Origin: Bacteroidota bacterium
Lineage (GTDB): Bacteria > Bacteroidota > Bacteroidia > Flavobacteriales_F > PHOS-HE28
Length of the DNA stretch: 58,754 bases
Direction: 5' to 3'
Assembly (NCBI GenBank): GCA_023412755.1
Contig: JAEZCB010000015.1
Coordinates: 1-58,754, forward strand
Numbering within the stretch: position 1 is the stretch's first letter; each line of letters starts with the position of its first letter. Positions 43,863 through 51,555 of this stretch are shown in pieces. The notes below the pieces were generated by a model. That model had not been told where the DNA came from, did not search any database, and saw nothing but the letters and a program-made list of their open reading frames with translations. The translations under genes were made by a program, and so were the position numbers.

Positions 43863-44259
43863 GATCGAGTGGGTTTTAGCGGCCGCGGCGCAAAGAGGGT
43901 GCCTACTCCCGGGTACGGCATGTGATCGGCCCCATATCTCGCAGAAATAGCCAATGGTGATATGGATAAGATCATGATCGGAATTATTGGATCGATGCAA
44001 TGCCCTGAAGATGTGCGGACTTCCGCGGATACGTGGGGCGTATGCTTATATGATGACAGCCACGGCGCAGGAGCTTTTCGTGGCAGTTGGTACTCAAAGC
44101 AAAGGGCATGGGTTTCCCATTGAAACAGCTGTTGGCGGATCCATTTCTCCTGATGCCTGCGGCGCAGGGGATCCCGGAACAACCAAGAAAGAAGCAGCGT
44201 AAGGAACGCCGTGGCCGTGGCCGGAATTGGAGGCCTACCTGGACGGGAGGCCGTTCCCG
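43863..44259. other. 397-base gap with short basic ORF
   Basis: This stretch lies between two leftward genes and holds nothing I can name. One open frame (44108-44263, 51 codons) on the plus strand ends in a very basic Lys/Arg/Gly tail (PEQPRKKQRKERRGRGRN) and slightly overlaps the 3' end of the DnaE-like gene. It could be a real small basic protein or chance. The rest holds no clear promoter. Confidence 0.35.
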
Positions 44260-47235
44260 TTAAGCAGCATACCGCGGGTCCGGCCGATAGCTCATCCGCT
44301 CGACCGTTTCAGCCTGCAGGCTCCAATGTCCGAACTCCTGCTCCACCCGACCGGTGATCAGGTGTATGCCTCTGCCCAGGATCGGATGGCGCCTGGCCAC
44401 TTCCGGAAAGTGGGTGCTGTCCCAGAGGCGTCCTTCGGGATCCATGAAACACCCGAATTCCATGCGCTGGCCGGTGATGGTAGTGGTGGGTTTCACATGC
44501 ACCACGTATCCAAGCATACGCACGCGACGGCCTTCATATAGAGGCATTTCCCGTGCGAGTATGTGGTCATCCGGCATGGATCCGAGCAGGGTGTAGGGAT
44601 CGCATAAAGGGAACCCGATCAACTCCAGTTCATCGAATGCATCGGTGTTATGCGGGTACCTCAATTCCGGCAGCATGAACTCCTTTTCCGGCGTCGTGAA
44701 GAGGTCCGGATCCGCCGATGGCCGCATGGATCCCTGCCGTTTCACCAATTCCCAAAGCAATTCCGCCTTGGAACCGCCGGTATGATCGAATGCGCCCACG
44801 CGTATGAGTATGCGCGCCTGTTGTGGGTGGATGGGTACTCTGCGAAGGAATTCTTCCAGGGAAGAAAATGGGCCATCCTTCGCACGTGCATGAAGTATGC
44901 TCCGCACCGTTCGTTCCTCCAATTGGTGCACCATGGAGAGACCGATGTGGATCGCTTTGCCGTGCAGGGTGCATAATTCATCGCTTCTATTCACGCATGG
45001 CGGCAGTATGTGCGCACCATAACGCCGCGCCTCGTTCAGGTAGAATTCCGTGTGGTAGAAGCCGCCGAAGTTGTTGGCCACCGCCACCATGAATTCCAAC
45101 GGGTGGTATGCTTTCAGATAGAGGCTTTGATAGCTTTCCACAGCATAGCTGGCGCTGTGGCCTTTGGCGAAACTGTAGCCGGCGAAGCTTTCCACCTGGC
45201 GCCAGATCTCCGCGGCCTCCGCATCCGGATGGCCTTTGCTGCGGCAGTTGGCGGCCCATTTTTCCTTGACCCGCTCGAATTCCATCCGGCTGCGGTATTT
45301 GCCACTCATCCCCCGGCGCAGGATGTCCGCATCGGAGAAGGAGAGCCCCGCATAATGATGCGCCACCTTGATGACATCCTCCTGGTACACCATTACGCCA
45401 TAGGTTTCCGGCATTATGGCCAGCATGGCAGGGTGTGCCTGTTTTCGCCGCTCTGGATCATGGTGTCTCAATATGTATTCCCGCATCATGCCGCTGCTGC
45501 TCACTCCCGGCCGGATTATGCTGCTGGCGGCCACCAGCTCCGGATAGCTTTTCACCCGCAGTTTTTTCAGCAGCATGCGCATGGCCGGGCTCTCCACATA
45601 GAAGGCGCCGATGGTGTCCCCGCTGGAAAGCAACGCGTGGATGGCGGGATCAGAGCGAAAGCGGGGTATGTCATGTATATCGATATGTTCGCCTTTCTGG
45701 TGTGCCACTAACTCCACGGTGTCCCTGATGTGGCCCAGACCCCGCTGGCTGAGTATGTCGAATTTGTGAAGGCCGAGGTCTTCCGCCTCGAACATGCTGA
45801 ATTGTGTTGTGGCGAAACCCTTGGGCGGCATGTGCAGCGCGGTGTAATAAGTGAGCGGTCTTTCGCTGATCAACACGCCACCCACATGTATGCTCAAATG
45901 TGAGGGGATGTCCAGCAGGTGTGGCACGTAGCGCATGATGGTGCGGCCCACCCCATCCATCTCCTGCCGCCCCTGCCCGCGGCGATCCAGGAGCCCATCG
46001 ATCTCCTGCGGCGGCAGGCCGAACACCTTTCCCAGCTCGCGTACCACCGCCCGGCTCTGGTAGGTGCTGTAGGTGGCCAGCAGTGCCACACGATCACCTT
46101 CGCCATACGTATCGAACAGGTATTGGATCACCTGATCACGGTCCTTCCAGCTGAAGTCGATGTCGAAATCCGGCGGGCTGCTGCGGCTGGGGTTGATGAA
46201 ACGCTCGAAGTACAGGTCCAGGTCCAGTGGGTCCACATCGGTTATGCCCAGGCAATAGGCGGTAAGGCTGTTGGCGCCACTGCCACGGCCCACATGGAAG
46301 AAGCCTTTGTGCCGGGCGAACCGCACCAGATCCCAATTGATGAGGAAGTAGCTCATCATATCCTTCTGGGTGATCACGGTGAGTTCCCGTTCCAGCCGTT
46401 CCTGCGCTGCGGCATGGCCTTTTCCATACCGCACCTCCAGCCCGCGCTGCGCCTCCTCCAACAGCACACGCCGGTCTTCCGATACGCTGCCGCTCCAGGT
46501 GCGCCGGTTCTTGTTGCGCCCCAGGTCCAGATGCAGGGCGCATCGATCCATGAGCCGGCGTGTGTTCTGGATCAGCTCCGGCATGCTGGCGAAGGCCGCA
46601 CACAATTCCTCTTCGGTGAAGAAGCGCTCCCCGGGTGGCGCCACCTCTTCCCTTGGCGTGGTCGAGAGCAATGTGTTGGTGCCGATGGCGCGAAGCAGGC
46701 GGTGTATGTTATGATCACGTTTATGGCGGAAGGTGACGGGGGCGAGGGCCACGAGTTTATCCGGGTCCATACGCAGCGGGTGGTGGCGCCACCAGGGTAT
46801 CCGCTCCGCCCGCACGCCGATGTATTCATTCGGCCGTAGTTTTCGATCTGGCGCGCTCTCCAGTGGATAAATGATGAACGCATCGGACATTTCAGGAGGA
46901 TCCGCTGGCAATGGCCTGCCATGTAATAAGTACGATGTGAGCAGCTGGTCCAGCTGATGCAGCCCTTCATTATTCCGGGCTATTCCAATGTAAAGGGTCC
47001 TGGCTCCCTGCTTGAATTCGATCCCCGCCAATGGGCGTACCTGGTATTGGGGTGCCAGCCGGAAAAGATCGCACCAGCCTGCCGTGCAATTGATGTCCGT
47101 AAGCGCCACTGCGGTGATGCCCTGCGCCTGCGCTGCCTGCAGGAGCTGCTCGGGGCTCATTACGCCATGGTTGAAGCTGAACCAGCTATGGCAGTTCAAG
47201 ATCATTGATGGAAAAATTGTCGATCTGCTGACCAT
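44260..47235 (-). CDS. DnaE2/ImuC-like DNA polymerase III alpha subunit
   Basis: A 991-residue C-family DNA polymerase; the true start may be the ATG at 47205 (MILNCHSWFS). An N-terminal PHP domain (residues about 12-200), then palm with catalytic Asp residues (PDFDIDFSWKDRD, near 355), finger and thumb (VGGVLISERPL), and a C-terminal OB-type region. At about 990 residues it is shorter than replicative DnaE (about 1160-1450) and fits the Bacteroidota error-prone type usually paired with ImuA/ImuB. In the PHP domain Asp47 is followed by Ile (TDIN) where metal-binding proteins have TDH, so PHP metal activity is probably lost. No imuA or imuB gene is in the window. Likely SOS/stress mutagenesis polymerase. 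Confidence 0.9.
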   Translation of the reverse strand: MVSRSTIFPSMILNCHSWFSFNHGVMSPEQLLQAAQAQGITAVALTDINCTAGWCDLFRLAPQYQVRPLAGIEFKQGARTLYIGIARNNEGLHQLDQLLTSYLLHGRPLPADPPEMSDAFIIYPLESAPDRKLRPNEYIGVRAERIPWWRHHPLRMDPDKLVALAPVTFRHKRDHNIHRLLRAIGTNTLLSTTPREEVAPPGERFFTEEELCAAFASMPELIQNTRRLMDRCALHLDLGRNKNRRTWSGSVSEDRRVLLEEAQRGLEVRYGKGHAAAQERLERELTVITQKDMMSYFLINWDLVRFARHKGFFHVGRGSGANSLTAYCLGITDVDPLDLDLYFERFINPSRSSPPDFDIDFSWKDRDQVIQYLFDTYGEGDRVALLATYSTYQSRAVVRELGKVFGLPPQEIDGLLDRRGQGRQEMDGVGRTIMRYVPHLLDIPSHLSIHVGGVLISERPLTYYTALHMPPKGFATTQFSMFEAEDLGLHKFDILSQRGLGHIRDTVELVAHQKGEHIDIHDIPRFRSDPAIHALLSSGDTIGAFYVESPAMRMLLKKLRVKSYPELVAASSIIRPGVSSSGMMREYILRHHDPERRKQAHPAMLAIMPETYGVMVYQEDVIKVAHHYAGLSFSDADILRRGMSGKYRSRMEFERVKEKWAANCRSKGHPDAEAAEIWRQVESFAGYSFAKGHSASYAVESYQSLYLKAYHPLEFMVAVANNFGGFYHTEFYLNEARRYGAHILPPCVNRSDELCTLHGKAIHIGLSMVHQLEERTVRSILHARAKDGPFSSLEEFLRRVPIHPQQARILIRVGAFDHTGGSKAELLWELVKRQGSMRPSADPDLFTTPEKEFMLPELRYPHNTDAFDELELIGFPLCDPYTLLGSMPDDHILAREMPLYEGRRVRMLGYVVHVKPTTTITGQRMEFGCFMDPEGRLWDSTHFPEVARRHPILGRGIHLITGRVEQEFGHWSLQAETVERMSYRPDPRYAA

Positions 47236-47312
47236 AAGTTAGTCATGCGGGGGGCTTTCGCAAGCAGACCGGGGTTCCCGATCGGAATATGGTTTGCCTA
47301 TAGCGAGCTATC

Positions 47313-47663
47313 ATGAAGCCCAGGTATGAGTTGGTCGATAGGATCCGCGAGATAGCTGAACGGAAGACCCGGTTCAGTTATGACCTCCGAGGACGCGCTT
47401 TTGTGGATACCGGCATTGTTGCTGCATACCGGGCCACGCAGGAAAGCGAGCGCTTCTCAGACCTGCCGGATGTCGTACGGCATGCACTTGATCATGAGGG
47501 GATAATAGGTGGATGGAGGGATCCGGAGACCGGCCGATTCTATTTCGATAGCTGCAGGGTGTTCACTGATGCGGGCAGCGCCATCCGATTCGCGATCGCG
47601 CAGAAACAGCGATCCATTTTCAACCTTAACCGCAACGAAGAGATACCGGTCAACGCGGCCTGA
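47313..47663 (+). CDS. conserved small protein of unknown function
   Basis: A 116-residue soluble basic protein (MKPRYELVDRIREIAERKTR, GGWRDPETGRFYFDSCRVF, RFAIAQKQRSIFN). No motif recognised. Divergent from the polymerase gene, 77 bases apart. Its compact, well-ordered composition contrasts with the disordered proteins around it. Function unknown. Confidence 0.65.
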   Translation: MKPRYELVDRIREIAERKTRFSYDLRGRAFVDTGIVAAYRATQESERFSDLPDVVRHALDHEGIIGGWRDPETGRFYFDSCRVFTDAGSAIRFAIAQKQRSIFNLNRNEEIPVNAA

Positions 47664-47836
47664 ACGGATCGTTCCGCTGGCTCCACAGCTACCGGGAAAA
47701 CAATCCTCGATCGTACCCGTACCGCATTATAGGAGGAAGGCATCGGCCCCCGATAAACGGAATGTGGCAAGATGTGGCGTGACTGGTCCGGGCATTGCTT
47801 CGTTGCCATGCGGATCATCAGATCCCATTGAAGCAG

Positions 47837-48142
47837 ATGGACAAGAAGGATGTAGGTAAACCTTTGGGCGATCCGGATCGCCGGGGTAATGGTGGCGCCC
47901 GTCCAGAAGGAGCAGGGGCTGAAGGAGGATCGGGTTTTCTGGGTGATCAACGGCAGGAGCGGCCAGAGATGCCGCCAACACCTCGCGAAAAGCAAGAACC
48001 ACCATTGGATGGCACCATCTCACAAGAGGATATCGAAGGCGATACTGATGAGAAGGAACCAGGCGCATGGACCGCATCCATGTGGAATGGGCCCCGGCTC
48101 AGTATGGAAGCACGCAAGCGGCAGCCGTTGATCATCTGGTGA
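47837..48142 (+). CDS. small disordered protein
   Basis: 101 residues from the ATG at 47837 (an upstream start at 47795 is less likely). Asp/Gly/Arg/Glu/Pro-rich (MDKKDVGKPLGDPDRRGNGG, then EKQEPPLDGTISQEDIEGD) ending in a more hydrophobic WNGPRLSMEARKRQPLIIW. No known domain. Confidence 0.55.
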   Translation: MDKKDVGKPLGDPDRRGNGGARPEGAGAEGGSGFLGDQRQERPEMPPTPREKQEPPLDGTISQEDIEGDTDEKEPGAWTASMWNGPRLSMEARKRQPLIIW

Positions 48143-48162
48143 TCTTCAACCGTGGAGGCACC

Positions 48163-48585
48163 ATGAAACGTGGAACCCTCATCATGGCCGTGGCCATGAT
48201 CCATGCTGTGGTCTTTACCGCAGGTGGGTCCTGGCCATGGGTGCATCTCGCCTCGTATCAGGATCTTTTGGGACTGCAAGGTTCGGGGTGGGTGGCCCGT
48301 GGCTTCGGCGGCATGCAGTTCTTCATAGGGTGCGGACTGTTCATTAGCATACACCGTGGCCTGGTGGAACCCCCTGTACGGCTTATAGCAGCTGGTGCCG
48401 GCGCATTCGGCGCGTTCACCTTCTTTCTCACCACCCCACAGACCGGGTCCGCGCCAATAGCTCTGGCCATTGCCGCCACGCACATCTTACTCGCGCTGGC
48501 CTGGACCGGTATCATGCTCACCGGCGGTTCCCCTTATAGGCCACGCCCCGTGATGGACGTGAAGAGACAGAAGGCACGGCTCTAG
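48163..48585 (+). CDS. small four-helix membrane protein
   Basis: 140 residues from the ATG at 48163, with about four transmembrane helices (ATG-proximal LIMAVAMIHAVVFTAGGSW, then GGMQFFIGCGLFISIHRGL, LIAAGAGAFGAFTFFLTT, AIAATHILLALAWTGIML). It resembles small multi-pass proteins of unknown function in Bacteroidota; no transport signature seen. 20 bases after the previous stop. Confidence 0.75.
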   Translation: MKRGTLIMAVAMIHAVVFTAGGSWPWVHLASYQDLLGLQGSGWVARGFGGMQFFIGCGLFISIHRGLVEPPVRLIAAGAGAFGAFTFFLTTPQTGSAPIALAIAATHILLALAWTGIMLTGGSPYRPRPVMDVKRQKARL

Positions 48586-48634
48586 GATAGGTGATCCGCG
48601 ATCGGCACATTCTTAGGATTGTGCGCATGTGAAC

Positions 48635-49000
48635 ATGAGCAATTCTACACATCCCATCAGCGGCATTGCGGAAAGCATCGACCGCATTACCGGCAGATTC
48701 GAACCAGGCACACGGCCCTATGAGGAAGTGGTGGTGCAGGCGAGGGCCGGCGTGGACAAGGCCAGGGATCGGGATGATCTGGTAAGGGTGGTCGATGCTT
48801 TGGAAGCGAAGGTGCTTCCCCATCTTACCGATGATGAACTTGGACCGTTCAAGGCGGCATTGGAACAGTTGCGTAAGTATGATGGTCCATGGCCGGTGGA
48901 AGCATTCAAGGAGGCGTTCAATATTGGCACGGGTAAAGAGCTGCCTGATGATGGCCATGCGGCAGGACGGGGGGTGGATCCACGAGGTGCACAGCCATGA
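48635..49000 (+). CDS. small soluble helical protein
   Basis: 121 residues from the ATG at 48635 (GTG at 48629 possible). Charged helices (EEVVVQARAGVDKARDRDDL, VRVVDALEAKVLPHL) and a disordered Gly/Asp-rich end. ATGA overlap with the next gene indicates a coupled pair. No family recognised. Confidence 0.6.
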   Translation: MSNSTHPISGIAESIDRITGRFEPGTRPYEEVVVQARAGVDKARDRDDLVRVVDALEAKVLPHLTDDELGPFKAALEQLRKYDGPWPVEAFKEAFNIGTGKELPDDGHAAGRGVDPRGAQP

Positions 49001-49293
49001 AGAGCGATCCACGCACAGAAGAGTTGAAGAATGCCCTAACACCTCTGGGTAAGGTCCACATTGCGGAAGAGACAAAGGATGAAGTGAGTGTGGTGGTGGA
49101 CAAACCTGTGGACATCCAAGCGGTGGATGATGCGTTATTGAGTGTTCTAACAGCGGAACCATTTGACCGCATGGAACGGCAGGAGAGCTGGCACATACGC
49201 GTGTTGAAGCGCGAACGGGACCGGCCGCAGGATCTGCGATACGATGCGGTGCGCGTTGTGGATAGCTACTATGAGTACAGGCCGAGAGTGTAG
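48997..49293 (+). CDS. small soluble protein of unknown function
   Basis: 98 residues. Alpha/beta composition (EELKNALTPLGKVHIAEETK, VSVVVDKPVDIQAVDDALLS, IRVLKRERDRPQDLRYDAV). No motif. Translationally coupled to the preceding gene by ATGA. Ends 14 bases before the converging cupin gene. Confidence 0.65.
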   Translation: MKSDPRTEELKNALTPLGKVHIAEETKDEVSVVVDKPVDIQAVDDALLSVLTAEPFDRMERQESWHIRVLKRERDRPQDLRYDAVRVVDSYYEYRPRV

Positions 49294-49306
49294 TAGGCAG
49301 GCCTTT

Positions 49307-49909
49307 TCAACGCACGTAGGCCGCATACAGACTCAAGGGCCGTATGTTCTTTATAGCTCCGGTGGTCTTGGCCATTAGGGTCAACGTTCCGAAGAACAGC
49401 CTTTGCATCCAGGCAGGCCACCATGCCAGACGGTATTCATTCCTCAAAGCATAATGGATGGTTCCAGCTTCCAGCCAGGGCACGTCCTGCCAGGATCCGC
49501 CATTGCGAATGGCGCTGCACGCCAGCTGTGTGAAATACCACTCGATGTTGAGTCCCGGGCTGAAGGAGACCTTGGCGACCAGTGGAACTTCCTGGGAAGC
49601 ATTACCGAACGTATGGGCCACACCTCTCGGGATCGATATAGTCTCACCTGCCGAGACCTGCATTCGCCTGCCGTTCAGCCTTAGATCCATGCTGCCGGCC
49701 AGCACCTGCACTTCTTCATGTTGCTTTGGATGCAGGTGCATAGGGGGTGGTGTGCCCCCCGCTGGAATGGTGAAGATCATTTCCGAGAGTGCACCACGTG
49801 TATCCTGGGATGTGGAAAGGAATTGAAGGGTCTCGCCCTCTTTACGAAGAAATAGTACCCGGTGGGTCCGGCTCCTCTTCGGATGGGTCGATAATGAATG
49901 TACCTGCAT
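49307..49909 (-). CDS. cupin-domain protein
   Basis: 200 residues from the ATG at 49909; the longer ORF start at 50197 is rejected because it overlaps the divergent RES-like gene. A cupin barrel is clear: FTIPAGGTPPPMHLHPKQHE (metal-binding His and Glu of motif 1) and ETISIPRGVAHTFGNA (motif 2 His). The C-terminal 70 residues (RLAWWPAWMQRLFFGTLTLM) are hydrophobic and may form a membrane-associated part. Enzyme activity unknown. Divergent from the RES-like gene with 78 bases between. Confidence 0.88.
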   Translation of the reverse strand: MQVHSLSTHPKRSRTHRVLFLRKEGETLQFLSTSQDTRGALSEMIFTIPAGGTPPPMHLHPKQHEEVQVLAGSMDLRLNGRRMQVSAGETISIPRGVAHTFGNASQEVPLVAKVSFSPGLNIEWYFTQLACSAIRNGGSWQDVPWLEAGTIHYALRNEYRLAWWPAWMQRLFFGTLTLMAKTTGAIKNIRPLSLYAAYVR

Positions 49910-49987
49910 AATGGAATGATGGTGCACCAGGTACGCCAAGGCTGTGCCAAATGGTCCGTTGCTTGCTCGTAAGGTTTCTGTCCACAA

Positions 49988-50836
49988 ATGGAAACAGCGA
50001 CCCATGCAGGCCCTCCTTCGCCACAAGGATCCTATTCTGTTGCGGACTTGCGGTCCAGACACAAGGAATTCATGGCACTTGATCGTGAAGGCATGTCTCC
50101 TTCCGAAGTGGCTGAAAGCTTCACCCGGTGTTATGGTTTGCTTCCCATCGTGGTAATGAAATGCGACGCAAGCATACTGGGCTGCGACCTGCTGCATAGG
50201 GCAAGATGGGTGGATGCATCGAATGAGGATGTAGGTTCACTGGATACATACTGTTATCCGCGTTCGCTGGATAAACAGGTCATGGGCAGGGAGAACCTTG
50301 CGGGCTGCCCGGTCTTCTATACTTGCGCAGATGCACGGAGTTCCATTCGCGAGGCAAGCCACAGCAGGCGCAATGGCCACGACCTCTTCCGCAGCGAATG
50401 GGCTTTCAGTGATGGGGAGCCATGGCAGATGGCACCACTCATACCGCATGATCGCGTGGAAAGCATGGGGATCCCATTCCAGGCGGCATGGCGTGAAGCC
50501 ATGGCGGAATACACCTTACGGACAGGGTCCATGCCTTCGGATCATTTGATCGCCCTGCACAACTGTATCGCCGAACTCTTCCTTTCCCAGAGCTATGAGG
50601 TCACCTCATGGGTCGCACACCGGATCATGCAGGAACTCGGTGCTGCGGAAATGCTCATATACCCCAGCCTCATGGCCGATGAAAAGGATCTCTGTCATGC
50701 CTTCCACACCAGACCGATCGATCAACATCGTGTGGAGCTGAAGCGGGTGGTACAGCTTCATCCTGAGCAGGGGGAACTAACACCGTTGAAGGTGGGGACG
50801 GCGAATGGCGGAGTGGTGCACTGGACTTCCATCTGA
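49988..50836 (+). CDS. RES-domain-like protein
   Basis: A 282-residue protein. Residues about 70-130 resemble the RES domain: an Arg-containing LHRARWVDASNED, then MGRENLAGCPVFYTCADARS, matching the G-R-x-N-x-x-G-x-P-v-x-Y-x-A core of RES toxins, which hydrolyse NAD. The rest (YEVTSWVAHRIMQELGAAEM) is not a classical RES length match, as typical RES proteins are about 150-230 residues. No Xre/ParS-type antitoxin gene adjoins it; the neighbours are a cupin gene (divergent) and the otsAB unit. Classification is by eye only, so other folds are possible. Confidence 0.6.
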   Translation: METATHAGPPSPQGSYSVADLRSRHKEFMALDREGMSPSEVAESFTRCYGLLPIVVMKCDASILGCDLLHRARWVDASNEDVGSLDTYCYPRSLDKQVMGRENLAGCPVFYTCADARSSIREASHSRRNGHDLFRSEWAFSDGEPWQMAPLIPHDRVESMGIPFQAAWREAMAEYTLRTGSMPSDHLIALHNCIAELFLSQSYEVTSWVAHRIMQELGAAEMLIYPSLMADEKDLCHAFHTRPIDQHRVELKRVVQLHPEQGELTPLKVGTANGGVVHWTSI

Positions 50837-50994
50837 ATGAGCCGCCTGGATCGTGGCAACATCACTACGGATCGTGTCGCACCTACCACGAGATGATCGT
50901 TCATAAGGTGTTGGATCAGTGTTGATCGATAAGGAATTCAGCGTGAAAGCCTATTTGGCCAAGGATCGGTAAACGATCTGCTTCACGGAACCTC

Positions 50995-51555
50995 GTGGCG
51001 ATCCGCATATACTTCAAACCAGGAGCGAAACAAGCACGCGCTGCTGCCGACTATTACCAGGAGGTCATCCGCTCCTTCGTGGCCGAGCAGGTGGATCATC
51101 TGAAACCCGAACATTTCCTGGTAGTACAGGAAGGACAACGGGATACCGCCCTGCGCATCTGGTCACCTTTCGGAACGGAAGGTTCCGCAGTGGCCGACCA
51201 TACCCAGATACTGCAGTCCACATCAACGTGTTTCAAGCGATTGCGCAGGGGGCATGGATCCATTACTGAAGTCACTGATGTCTGGCAACAACTGAAGGAG
51301 GATCTTTTGAGGGATGGGAAACAGGTGGTACTGTTGGAGAGGCTGGTGCTGCGCAGCGAAAAGGTGACACAGGTCGCGGGCGTACGCGGAGACGACCTTG
51401 TTTTTGTGAATGGCCCAGGGTATGTTTTCACCGCGTTGGGTGATGGATTGTACGGCCTTGCTTTGGAGGGAAGAGGAAGTTACCTCATAGAAAAGCCGCA
51501 GAATGATGTGGGCCAGGAGGTCTCTTTCATGAGGCAGGGAAATGCCGAGGCATGA
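50995..51555 (+). CDS. protein of unknown function before otsAB
   Basis: 186 residues starting with a GTG (50995, GTGGCGATCCGC). Seen: helical first part (AAADYYQEVIRSFVAEQVDH), then mixed strands. No signal peptide, membrane helix or known domain. It overlaps the long OtsA start by 14 bases, or precedes the shorter OtsA start at 51605 by 49 bases, so it likely belongs to the trehalose transcript. Function unknown. Confidence 0.65.
   Translation: MAIRIYFKPGAKQARAAADYYQEVIRSFVAEQVDHLKPEHFLVVQEGQRDTALRIWSPFGTEGSAVADHTQILQSTSTCFKRLRRGHGSITEVTDVWQQLKEDLLRDGKQVVLLERLVLRSEKVTQVAGVRGDDLVFVNGPGYVFTALGDGLYGLALEGRGSYLIEKPQNDVGQEVSFMRQGNAEA

Noticed and set aside
43863..44000. Upstream extension of the Gly/Asp-rich protein at 43458
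   Set aside because: The 46 added residues are not of the same composition, and the ATG at 43862 begins the polar part.
49910..50197. Upstream extension of the cupin gene
   Set aside because: It would overlap the divergent RES-like gene and lacks conserved content; the ATG at 49909 fits the cupin start.
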